A stretch of DNA of 32,567 nt from Candidatus Rifleibacteriota bacterium (GTDB taxonomy: Bacteria > Muiribacteriota > Ozemobacteria > Ozemobacterales > Ozemobacteraceae), in the NCBI GenBank assembly GCA_012517355.1, contig JAAYVD010000026.1:1-32567 (forward strand), given 5' to 3'. How positions within the stretch are numbered: the stretch's first letter is position 1; every line of letters starts with the position of its first letter. Shown here in pieces: positions 16,734 through 23,517 of the stretch. The translations under genes and the position numbers were made by a program. Below the pieces are notes generated by a model that worked only from the letters and a program-made list of their open reading frames with translations, was not told where the DNA came from and made no database searches.

Positions 16734-18038
16734 TCAGCGGTTGCGGACCTCGAACTCCTGGCTGGCGGAGGCCACGTTTCCGGCGAGGTCGGCGGCCTCG
16801 AGGTCGAAGCGGTAGATCCCGTCGCGCAGCGACCGGGTCGGCAGGGAGCGGCGGGCGGCGTAGCCGGCGCGGCGGTCGCCGTTGGTGAGGGTCAGCAAAA
16901 AGAACCGGGGCCCCATTTCGCCGTTCGACAGAAGAGGCTTCCCGTCGATGCGGAGGCGCTCCTTGTAGACGACGGTGGCAAGCTGGGTGCGGTCGCCGGT
17001 GACGGGCAGCCGGTCGAACCGGACGACCTCCGTCCAGGGCAGGATCTCGCGGGCATCGCTTCCGGAGAGGGCCATCAGGCGGGTGCGGACCAGGTAGGGG
17101 GAAAGGATGTACCGGCTGTTCGGCATCCGGTCGGTGATGGCGGCGACGACGTCGACGTCGCCCGAGACGCGCGGCCGGCCGTCGGTGGCGGGGAAGGTCG
17201 TCTCCTCCTCGTTGCGCACGAACCAGATGCCGTGGATCACGGGAGGGTCGGTGTCGGGCAGCGGGGCCATCAGGCGGGCGGGGTTCAGGTAGGTGCCGTC
17301 GGAAGCCAGCACTTCGAGGTGAAGGTGGTGATAGGTGGCGGTTTCGGGCAGCACGGGCTGGTGCCAGGCGACGATGGTTCCCAGCGGTTCCCCCGCGGGA
17401 ATGGGCTCGCCGGCGCGGCTGCGGCGCAGGAGGTCGGAAGGGATCGACTTCCCGTCGAGGTGGCGGAACATCCAGGTCCGGCCCTGGTCGTCGGTCACGG
17501 CCGCCTCGACGTAGCGGGCGTCGGTGTCGGCCCGGTCGGCGAACGGCCAGCGCTGATACTGGAAGTGGAGGGGAACCCGGGCGGCGTCGATGCGGTATTT
17601 GGAGACGGTCACCCGCCCGGCGACGGGCGTGTAGACGACGCTTCCGGCCTGGGTGCGGACGTCCGTGCCGCCGTGGAAATAGGGGACCCCGGAGTAGTTC
17701 TGGAAGTCGTGGAAATGGGCGCCGATCGCGAAGGGTCCGTGGACCGGCCAGGGCAGGGAGCCGACCGGGATGGTGGATGAAGCGGTGGCCTGGGGGAGGG
17801 CGGGCGCGGTCGAGGCGGTCGGGGCATTCGGCGCGGTGGAGGCTTTCGACAAGGTCGGGGCGATCGGTGCGGCGGGGGGCGGGGGGAGCGGGATCCCGGT
17901 GGGGGTGGCCAGCCCGCCTGCGGTGGGGGGCGCCGCCAAGACAGGCGACAACGCTGTCAGCAGGGCGAGCAGGGCGGCCGCCAGGGCATACCGGGTTCCC
18001 CGGCCCACGGCGACGACCATGCCGACGACTGTGTACAT
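16734..18038 (-). CDS. Secreted M23 (LytM-type) peptidase
   Basis: 434 residues from the ATG at 18038. A signal peptide (about residues 7-36, ending LSPVLA-AP) leads into a Pro/Thr/Ala-rich linker. The M23 core follows: FHGGTDVRT (H-x-x-x-D), the MFRHLD strand, and YHHLHLEV (H-x-H). These are the zinc ligands of the LytM fold and all are present, so the enzyme is probably an active peptidoglycan endopeptidase. The C-terminal part (DPPVIHGIWF... to DLAGNVASASQEFEV) looks like one or two Ig/cadherin-type beta domains. The start is uncertain. An ATG at 18110 overlaps the stop of the upstream lipoprotein as ATGA, which would couple translation but give a 45-residue N-region. An ATG at 18020 gives the tidiest signal peptide. 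The AT-rich promoter-like block before 18038 favours 18038 or 18020. Confidence 0.85.
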   Translation of the reverse strand: MYTVVGMVVAVGRGTRYALAAALLALLTALSPVLAAPPTAGGLATPTGIPLPPPPAAPIAPTLSKASTAPNAPTASTAPALPQATASSTIPVGSLPWPVHGPFAIGAHFHDFQNYSGVPYFHGGTDVRTQAGSVVYTPVAGRVTVSKYRIDAARVPLHFQYQRWPFADRADTDARYVEAAVTDDQGRTWMFRHLDGKSIPSDLLRRSRAGEPIPAGEPLGTIVAWHQPVLPETATYHHLHLEVLASDGTYLNPARLMAPLPDTDPPVIHGIWFVRNEEETTFPATDGRPRVSGDVDVVAAITDRMPNSRYILSPYLVRTRLMALSGSDAREILPWTEVVRFDRLPVTGDRTQLATVVYKERLRIDGKPLLSNGEMGPRFFLLTLTNGDRRAGYAARRSLPTRSLRDGIYRFDLEAADLAGNVASASQEFEVRNR

Positions 18039-18039
18039 A

Positions 18040-18064
18040 TCACACAATTTAGTGTTGTACCAAC
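18040..18064 (-). promoter_or_regulatory. Promoter-like AT-rich block with a dyad before the M23 gene
   Basis: On the minus strand TTGGTACAAC and TAAATT lie within 25 bp of the 18038 start. The block holds the inverted repeat ACAC-AATTTA-GTGT (operator-like). It stands out as AT-rich against the local sequence and suggests a start point within 10 nt of the ATG. Confidence 0.35.
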
Positions 18065-18106
18065 CACTTTCGGCCGGGCGGGGCGAGGTCGGAGGGGCGG
18101 TGCCGG

Positions 18107-19246
18107 TCATCGCAGGGTGGGATCGCCGACGCGGCGGTTGTACTTGTACCGGAAGGTGATGCCGGTCGTGTAGAAGGAGGTGATCTGCAGGGCGCCGTAG
18201 CGGCCGCCCACCAGGAACCCGTAGACCTGGCCCTCCTCCAGTTCGGTGGGCAGGGGGAAGCGGGCGAGGGCCTCGGTGCCGAAGGAGCCGGGGGCGGTGG
18301 CCACGTCGTCGAGGGAGGCCGCTTCGGGGATCCAGGCGATGATGTTCGTCTGGTCGGCGGCGGTGCCGGTCGGGTGGATGTGGGCGAAGGAGTTGCCGAG
18401 GGTGGGCTTGCCGCTGGTGGGCAGCTTGAAGTAGGCGAGGCCGATGACCTCGCCCGGGCTGGAGGGCACGTTGTCGGGAGGGGTGGTCAGCCGCCATTCC
18501 CAGTTGAAGCTGAGTTCCAGGTTGCCGGTCGCCAGGTCGGGGCCGTGGCTGGTCTCCTGCCCGGGGATGGGAGCCAGGTCGGCCACCCGGGATGCCTCAC
18601 GCGTGACCGCGCTGCCCCAGGCGAAAGCGGCGGTGGGCGGGGTGGTGCTGGCAAGGTCGGCGTTCAGCTGGGTCTGGACCAGGCCCGCCAGGACCGAAAC
18701 GTCGCCGCTGAAATCGTCGATCGTCTTCTGGGCCGCCCCGGTCCGCTTCTTCCAGAGGTCGTAGGCCATGGCGCGCGCCGTCGACGAGGCGTCGAGGGTG
18801 GCCGTGGCCGAGCCCATGCCGCCGTCGGGGACGGTGATCCGGAAGCACCCCTTGAGCAGGGAACCGGTAGTGGCGGTGCTGCTCGCCGGCCGGATGTCGA
18901 GGGCGAATTCGACGGGCCCGGGGATCACCGGGGCCATCGCCGAGAAGGAGACCTGATTCTGGGCGGCATCGATGGTCAGGGTCGGCGTCCAGGCCACCGC
19001 CGACTCGTTGATCAGCAGGCGGCCGACATACTGGGCGGTGGTGCGGGGAACCCCTTCCTCGCCCGCCGCGCGCCGCGAGAGGGCGAACCCGGCCGGCCCG
19101 CCGGTGGGCCCGGCGACCGCGTTGGCGGTCACCGACAGGATGCCGTCCTTGGCGGAGGCCACGCCCGAACCGCCACCGCACCCGGACAGGATCAGGCTGG
19201 CGAAGAACCCCGCCACGACCAGACAAAGAGCCGAGAACTTCCGCAT
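18107..19246 (-). CDS. Lipoprotein of unknown function, paralogue A
   Basis: 379 residues. The N-terminus has a lipoprotein signal with lipobox LSGC (Cys23). No family is recognised. It is clearly paralogous to the lipoprotein at 19926-21110: both have a central T-L-(D/N)-A-(S/T)-S-T-A-x-A-x-AY-x-x-WKK segment, a 'F-A-W/F-Q-W' region, a 'GLAYF...NSF/NYWH' region, and a C-terminal GALQITS...YKYN. The preferred start is the ATG at 19246 with GGGAG 7 nt upstream; in-frame codons further upstream read through the repeat array and are not used. The stop overlaps a possible ATG of the M23 gene. It is probably outer-membrane or periplasm-facing, to judge from the lipid anchor. Confidence 0.88.
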   Translation of the reverse strand: MRKFSALCLVVAGFFASLILSGCGGGSGVASAKDGILSVTANAVAGPTGGPAGFALSRRAAGEEGVPRTTAQYVGRLLINESAVAWTPTLTIDAAQNQVSFSAMAPVIPGPVEFALDIRPASSTATTGSLLKGCFRITVPDGGMGSATATLDASSTARAMAYDLWKKRTGAAQKTIDDFSGDVSVLAGLVQTQLNADLASTTPPTAAFAWGSAVTREASRVADLAPIPGQETSHGPDLATGNLELSFNWEWRLTTPPDNVPSSPGEVIGLAYFKLPTSGKPTLGNSFAHIHPTGTAADQTNIIAWIPEAASLDDVATAPGSFGTEALARFPLPTELEEGQVYGFLVGGRYGALQITSFYTTGITFRYKYNRRVGDPTLR

Positions 19247-19288
19247 GGTGTCACTCCCGGAATGGAATCGCTGGGGAAAGGACAACTG

Positions 19289-19297
19289 AGTATACCA
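19289..19297 (-). promoter_or_regulatory. Extended -10 promoter of lipoprotein A
   Basis: TGGTATACT on the minus strand is identical to the box before the FHA gene. CTGGCA lies 18 bp upstream as a partial -35. Transcription would start near 19282, 36 nt before the ATG and downstream of the repeat array. Confidence 0.55.
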
Positions 19298-19398
19298 TGC
19301 TGAGTCCAGGTGTGCCAGTTGGGACAGATTCCCCGAACGTGGTATTCCCGCGCGGCTCACTCTTCCTGGAAGACCGGGTCGATCCCGGAAAGGCAGGT

Positions 19399-19770
19399 GA
19401 ATTCCGAATTCCGCGAATTCCGCGCGAATTCCGCGAATTCCGCGAATTCCGGGGACATGATACGAATTCCGGGGACATGATACGGAATTCCGGGGACATG
19501 ATACGGAACTCCAATGTCTCAGCGACGCCGGGCAAACGGGTATCATGTCCCCGGAACTCCAATTGGGTATCATGTCCCCGGAACTCGGAACTCTGCCGCC
19601 GAAGCGGTGCGAACATCATCGTGGCGGGGAGGAGAATTCCGGGGACATGATACGGAACTCCAATGTCCCGAATTCCGGGGACATGATACGGAACTCCAAT
19701 GTCCCAGCGACGCCGGGCAATTGGGTATCATGTCCCCGGAACTCCGCGGGGTATCATGTCCCCGGAACTC
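19399..19770. repeat. Palindromic repeat array (family 1, core GGGGACATGATAC)
   Basis: Nine exact copies of the 13-nt core occur in two orientations. Forward copies are at 19451, 19471, 19492, 19641 and 19677; reverse copies (GTATCATGTCCCC) are at 19540, 19567, 19725 and 19751. The order is FFF-RR, FF-RR, so two large hairpins can form. A linker beginning GGAACTCCAATGTC and containing AGCGACGCCGGGCAA is duplicated at about 19505-19539 and 19690-19724. The left flank (19399-19450) is a short tandem run of GAATTCCGC. The inverted pairs resemble REP/BIME arrays mobilised by REP-associated (Y1) transposases; no transposase gene is in the window. Confidence 0.9.
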
Positions 19771-19814
19771 CGCAGGAGGAGGGCCAGGCAACACAGGGTG
19801 AACAGACGCTTCAT
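19735..19814 (-). pseudogene. Truncated small secreted-protein gene cut off by the repeat array
   Basis: An ATG at 19814 with GAGG about 6 nt upstream opens a frame MKRLFTLCCLALLL, a typical signal-peptide start. It then runs directly into repeat sequence (RSSGDMIP...) and stops after about 27 residues. It lies 58 bp downstream of the terminator of lipoprotein B and has the spacing of a once-independent gene. It may be a third lipoprotein or secreted gene whose body was lost or replaced when the array expanded. It could also be a chance frame. Confidence 0.4.
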
Positions 19815-19871
19815 GTCGACCTCACGATGGAAAAGGAGGGTATCAAAGTCGGTTCGAATTGGGCTGGGGGC

Positions 19872-19913
19872 GGAAAAAGAAACTCCCCCGTCCGGAGGGC
19901 CGGCACGGGGGAG
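19872..19913 (-). terminator. Intrinsic terminator of lipoprotein B
   Basis: CTCCCCCGT pairs with ACGGGGGAG (9 bp), with an inner CCGG-AGGG-CCGG. On the minus strand it is followed by TTTCTTTTTCC. It starts 12 bp after the TAA at 19926, a textbook Rho-independent terminator. Confidence 0.88.
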
Positions 19914-19925
19914 GGGAGGCGGGGT

Positions 19926-21110
19926 TTACCGGTGGCTGGCAGCGAATGACGCCTGGGACAGGGTCTTCTGCCCGCTGGTGGTATTGTACTTGTAGGAGAA
20001 ACTGACTTCGGTGGAGGAATAGGAGGTGATCTGGAGGGCGCCGTAGTAGCCGCCCACGTTGAAGACATACACCTGGTTGGCAGCGAGGCAGCAGGAACCT
20101 GCCCCATAGGTCGTCCCGTAGAACGTGACATTCTCCGCCGTGGTGACGCCGTCGAGCGAGGTGGTATCGGAGGCGTAGGCGATCACCATCGTCTGATCAC
20201 CAGGGGTGGTGGGGGTGCTGACGTGCCAATAGTTCCCGAGGACGTCGACGGTGGCAATCGGATGCTGGAAGAACGCGAGGCCGACCGGGGAAGTGATGGT
20301 CTGGAGAGCGTCCTGAGAAACGCCGGTGTTGGGGAACCACTGCTTCCCGCGAGGCAGGGTGGCCTGGCCGGTGGTAATCGTCGCGGTCGAGGTAGAGGTG
20401 GTGGTCGTGGTGGTGGTGGGAACGGTAGTCGAGGCGGCTGTGGAAGAGGCCTGGGCATCAATGGAAAAATCCCACTGGAAGGTGGCATCCGGGGTGACCG
20501 TCCCCGTCATGGAAGCGTTCAACTGGTTCTGGATCTTGGTTGCCAGCGCATCGATGTCCGCGCTGGCGGGTTTGAAGTCATTGATGGTCAAAAGGGCAGT
20601 GGTGGTGGGGTTCAATTTTTTCCACGCTTCGTAGGCCAACGCATTTGCCGTGCTGGTGGCGTTGAGGGTGGGGGCTTCCTCGGCGCGACCGCCGTTTTCG
20701 ACGTTGGCCACCTTGTAGAGCTTGAGCAGGGGGTCGGTGGTGGAATTGGCGGTGGCGGGGAAAATCTCCACGGAATACTCGTTGGCCCCGGGGTTGGCGC
20801 TCAATTCGGCATTGATGAACAGCTGGGTCTCGTCGGGACTCTTGGTGAGGGTGGTCGTTTCGGTGGCGAGGACCCCGTTGACCTTGATGACGGCCTTGTA
20901 GCCGGTGGTGGTGATGGCGGCCCGGGGGGAATCCCGGTGGGAGGCGGCGAACGTGGCCAAGCCCGCGCCACCCGAGGAGGCGATCGCGGCGATGGCGATG
21001 ATGCCGAGCGCGACACCCAGGATGCCGCCGTCGCTGCCGCAACCGGTCGAGAAGAGGGCGATGCCGCCCATCACGCTGAGAATCAGGACGAGACAAAGGG
21101 TTTTCCTCAT
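19926..21110 (-). CDS. Lipoprotein of unknown function, paralogue B
   Basis: 394 residues. Signal and lipobox STGC give Cys24. An unusual hydrophobic, glycine-rich stretch (about 29-50, ILGVALGIIAIAAIASSGGAG) follows the anchor. The body shares its segments with paralogue A, for example TLNATSTANALAYEAWKK here against TLDASSTARAMAYDLWKK there, and the C-terminal GALQITSYSSTEVSFSYKYN. A Thr/Ser-rich low-complexity stretch (TTTTTSTSTATITT) lies mid-protein. The family is not recognised. The start is fixed by GGAGG 5-6 nt before the ATG at 21110. It has its own terminator, so it is not co-transcribed with paralogue A. Confidence 0.88.
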   Translation of the reverse strand: MRKTLCLVLILSVMGGIALFSTGCGSDGGILGVALGIIAIAAIASSGGAGLATFAASHRDSPRAAITTTGYKAVIKVNGVLATETTTLTKSPDETQLFINAELSANPGANEYSVEIFPATANSTTDPLLKLYKVANVENGGRAEEAPTLNATSTANALAYEAWKKLNPTTTALLTINDFKPASADIDALATKIQNQLNASMTGTVTPDATFQWDFSIDAQASSTAASTTVPTTTTTTTSTSTATITTGQATLPRGKQWFPNTGVSQDALQTITSPVGLAFFQHPIATVDVLGNYWHVSTPTTPGDQTMVIAYASDTTSLDGVTTAENVTFYGTTYGAGSCCLAANQVYVFNVGGYYGALQITSYSSTEVSFSYKYNTTSGQKTLSQASFAASHR

Positions 21111-21144
21111 GGGGTCCTCCGATTGATGTTTTGGATGATGCGGT

Positions 21145-21150
21145 ATCATA
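21145..21150 (-). promoter_or_regulatory. Putative -10 of lipoprotein B
   Basis: TATGAT on the minus strand, 35 nt before the start. The -35 region falls in a degenerate family-1 repeat copy (GGGACA, 19-bp spacing), so the repeat may contribute promoter sequence. Confidence 0.4.
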
Positions 21151-21163
21151 TCACTGCCGGGGG

Positions 21164-21176
21164 TACCTTGTCCCCC
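21164..21176. repeat. Degenerate single copy of the family-1 repeat
   Basis: GTACCTTGTCCCC matches the reverse core GTATCATGTCCCC at 11 of 13 positions and sits 54 bp before lipoprotein B. It is followed by a run of A. Confidence 0.5.
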
Positions 21177-21383
21177 AAAAAAAAAAACGAAGTGCCAGGA
21201 AAGGTCTGGCGCCCTTTCACGGCCCACATCGGAACAGGAAAGGGTACAGCAAAAAACTCACGGAACCGGTCGTCCCGACAAGCATTCCGGTTCCCGGTCG
21301 GAAGTCCGAATCCTTTGCCCCATTTCGGGGCCCGTGGTGAGAAGCCTGGGAGAAACCCATTCAAAACGACGATCTGTCCCAGG

Positions 21384-21525
21384 CGGAACGGACCTCGAAG
21401 CGGAGCCTCCGCGAGGCGAACGCGTCAGCGTTCACCTCGCCATCAGAAAGGTTCCAGGGCCATCGGCCCTGGTGGGGTGAAGGGGCAACGCCCCTTCAGC
21501 CGGCCTTTATGCGGATCATCGATGC
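21384..21525 (+). repeat. Multi-hairpin interspersed repeat, intact copy
   Basis: Four successive hairpins are seen: GCGGAG-C-CTCCGC (21400-21412); GAGGCGAACGC/GCGTTCACCTC with one mismatch (21413-21438); CCAGGGCC-ATC-GGCCCTGG (21454-21472); TGAAGGGGC-AAC-GCCCCTTCA (21478-21498). It ends in CTTTATGCGGATCAT. It lies in the 565-bp divergent gap 21111-21675 before the DUF401 gene, which otherwise holds no gene. Confidence 0.88.
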
Positions 21526-21675
21526 AGAATGCTCCCCGACGACCGGGCCTTTTGTCTGCCACGGACGGATGGGGCTTGCCGATAGGCAGGGTTGCGAGTA
21601 GATTCGGGCCATGGATTCCCTCGCCTGCCGACCGGAAGCCACGATCGGCCTATCTGCCTTCCTTCTGCCCCGGCC

Positions 21676-23034
21676 ATGACCCCCGCCTGGGCTCTTGGCC
21701 TGTTCGCCCTCTGGCTGGCCCTGATGCCCCTGTTGGTGCGGCGCGGCTGGCCGCTGGGGGGCGTCATCCTGGCCGCCGCCGTCTGCCTGGCCCTGGGCCT
21801 GGGCCGCGGCCTCGCGGGCCTGTGGGCCGATGCCCGGCTCGTCACCGTCGACCCCAACCTGCTCGAACTGATGGCCGTCATCGTCCTCATCTACCAGTTC
21901 TCCTTCCTGTTGAAGACCACCCGCCGCATGGAGGCGATCGCCGTCGTCCTGCAACGGACCATGCGCGACCCCCGCTACGTGCTGGTGGCCGTCCCCGCCC
22001 TGGTCGGGCTGATCCCCATGCCCGGCGGCGCGATGTTCACCGCCCCCCTCACCGACGAAGTGGGGAACAGCATCGACCTCGCCGCGGAAGACAAGGTCTT
22101 CACCAACTACTGGTTCCGGCACTGCTGGGAACTCGCCTTCCCGCTCTACCCGGGCATCATCCTGTGCGCCGGCGTGGTCGGCCTTCCCCCGCTGACCCTT
22201 GCCGCCGCCCTCCTTCCTCTGGCCATCACCGCTTTCGCCGCCGGCATGGCCCTCTTCTTGTGGCGGGCCCGGTCGCCCGGGACGGCTCAGGCGAGGGTCG
22301 CCACACCTTTCCATCCCGAGGCCGCCCCCCCCTCATACGAGGGAGACCCGGACATGACACCAGCCCTCATTTCCGCTGCCGGCGGCCTTCCCCAGGTGGA
22401 CGACACCCCCTCCTCACAGGGTTCTCACTTGTCGAGAGAACCTTCGAATGTCGCTTCCCCAGGGGCACGGAACCCGGGCCTGGGGGTCCTCTGGCCCATT
22501 CTCCTGGTGGTCGGCATCGCCCTGGCCAGGATCCCCCTCGTTCCCGGCCTGGTCGGTGTGATCGTCGTGTACGCCCAGGCCGAACGCGTGGGATGGGGCG
22601 AGTTCCTGCGGCAATTCCGCGATTCCTTCAATGGGCCTATCCTGGTGCTGGTCTGGGCGGTCTTCCTGTTCGGGCAGGTGCTGACCTCGACCGGGCTGCT
22701 CCGCCTGCTGGCCGACAGCCTGCTCGGGCTCGGCCTGCCCGTCGCCGTCCTGACGTTCGTCCTGCCGTTCCTGATGGGGGCCCTGACCGGCGTCACGCCA
22801 GGGTTCGTCGGCACCGTCTTCCCTTTCCTTCTTCCCTTCTGGTCGGAAGATCCGGTCGGCTGGCTGCAGTTCGCCTATGCCAGCGGCCTGGCCGGCGTCT
22901 TCCTGACCCCGGCCCACCTCTGCCTGTCGATGACCCAGGAATACTTCCGGGCCCCGCTGCGGGGCGTGTTGTGGCTTCTGCTGCCACCCGTCGCCGCCGT
23001 GGTCGCGGTTGCCGCCCTCCGCCTGGCGTGGTAG
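21676..23034 (+). CDS. DUF401-family membrane permease
   Basis: 452 residues with about ten or more transmembrane helices. It carries the DUF401 landmarks: GLIPMPGGAMFTAPL (about residues 113-127), NYWFRHCWELAFPLYPG (about 151-167), and near the C-terminus LMGALTGVTPGFVGTVFPFLLP and LTPAHLCLS. DUF401 proteins are related to ion-transporter-type permeases (GntP/Lct-like) but their substrate is unknown. A hydrophilic loop of about 60 residues (about 212-272) splits the two halves and is probably cytoplasmic. The ATG at 21676 is the only one at this end of the frame, with no clear ribosome site; TATCTG 19 nt upstream could be a -10 with a short leader. The gene is single and ends inside a strong hairpin. 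Confidence 0.88.
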   Translation: MTPAWALGLFALWLALMPLLVRRGWPLGGVILAAAVCLALGLGRGLAGLWADARLVTVDPNLLELMAVIVLIYQFSFLLKTTRRMEAIAVVLQRTMRDPRYVLVAVPALVGLIPMPGGAMFTAPLTDEVGNSIDLAAEDKVFTNYWFRHCWELAFPLYPGIILCAGVVGLPPLTLAAALLPLAITAFAAGMALFLWRARSPGTAQARVATPFHPEAAPPSYEGDPDMTPALISAAGGLPQVDDTPSSQGSHLSREPSNVASPGARNPGLGVLWPILLVVGIALARIPLVPGLVGVIVVYAQAERVGWGEFLRQFRDSFNGPILVLVWAVFLFGQVLTSTGLLRLLADSLLGLGLPVAVLTFVLPFLMGALTGVTPGFVGTVFPFLLPFWSEDPVGWLQFAYASGLAGVFLTPAHLCLSMTQEYFRAPLRGVLWLLLPPVAAVVAVAALRLAW

Positions 23035-23049
23035 GCGTGCCACGCCAGG
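23022..23049 (+). terminator. Hairpin overlapping the DUF401 stop codon
   Basis: CCTGGCGTGG and CCACGCCAGG form a perfect 10-bp stem around an 8-nt loop that contains the TAG stop (23032-23034). TTCCC follows. Likely a terminator; ribosomes reaching the stop would cover the stem. Confidence 0.6.
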
Positions 23050-23470
23050 TTCCCTCTGGGGGTATCCAAACATCTTTGGAACGAGGAAGAACAGGGCTTA
23101 GGAGAAGGGGGGAACATGGGGAAAGGGAGAGCGCGGCCTTGCATCAGAAGATGGCCCGCTTCCGGTCATGGATTTCTCTGGAAATTTTTGGGGAGCAGGA
23201 GACCAGAAAGGTCATTGTCGGAAATCAGGGAGCCCTTTTTTCCTTCCCCTCACCTCAGTTTCGCATCGGTTTGACTCTTTTCTGATTCCCATCTTCTTCA
23301 CCTTCTGCCTGAATTTCCAGCTCCGTCCGGAAGGTGAACACCGCTCGCCCCTTCTCCCTCTTCTCCCCTTCCCCTGCCGTTCCTGAAGTCGCTCCTCCCC
23401 CCTCCTGACCCGAATTTCCTCCCCCCTTCCCCTTTCGCGAATACCTTCTGCAGCTTTCCCCGGCGCCCTT
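23050..23470. other. Non-coding purine-rich then pyrimidine-rich tracts
   Basis: Between the DUF401 and TcdA genes. About 23078-23135 is strongly purine-rich on the plus strand and about 23330-23460 strongly pyrimidine-rich. The stretch is visibly less GC-rich than the genes. No ORF, RNA gene or repeat copy is supported here. Confidence 0.5.
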
Positions 23471-23472
23471 CG

Positions 23473-23512
23473 TACGGTATCTTTTCCCATCGCCTTTGTG
23501 ACGAAAGGAGGT
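23473..23512 (+). promoter_or_regulatory. -10 and strong ribosome site of the TcdA-like gene
   Basis: ACGGTATCTT gives a -10 (TATCTT 23478-23483). AAAGGAGGTG (from 23504) is a near-perfect Shine-Dalgarno and decides for the GTG start at 23518, 6 nt after GGAGG. Confidence 0.55.
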
Positions 23513-23517
23513 GCCGG

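Noticed and set aside
18110-18110. M23 gene starting at the ATGA overlap with lipoprotein A
   Set aside because: It would put about 45 residues before the signal peptide core, and an AT-rich promoter-like block lies inside this stretch. It is kept as an alternative only.
19451-19763. CRISPR array
   Set aside because: Cores are only 13 nt, irregularly spaced and in both orientations; no cas gene is near.
19297-19949. Several short open frames with NSGDMIR/FRGHDT peptides
   Set aside because: These are translations of the GGGGACATGATAC array in different frames.
20223-23285. 1020-codon open frame on the plus strand
   Set aside because: It runs antisense through lipoprotein B, then across the hairpin repeat and out of frame through the DUF401 gene; its content changes with each underlying feature.
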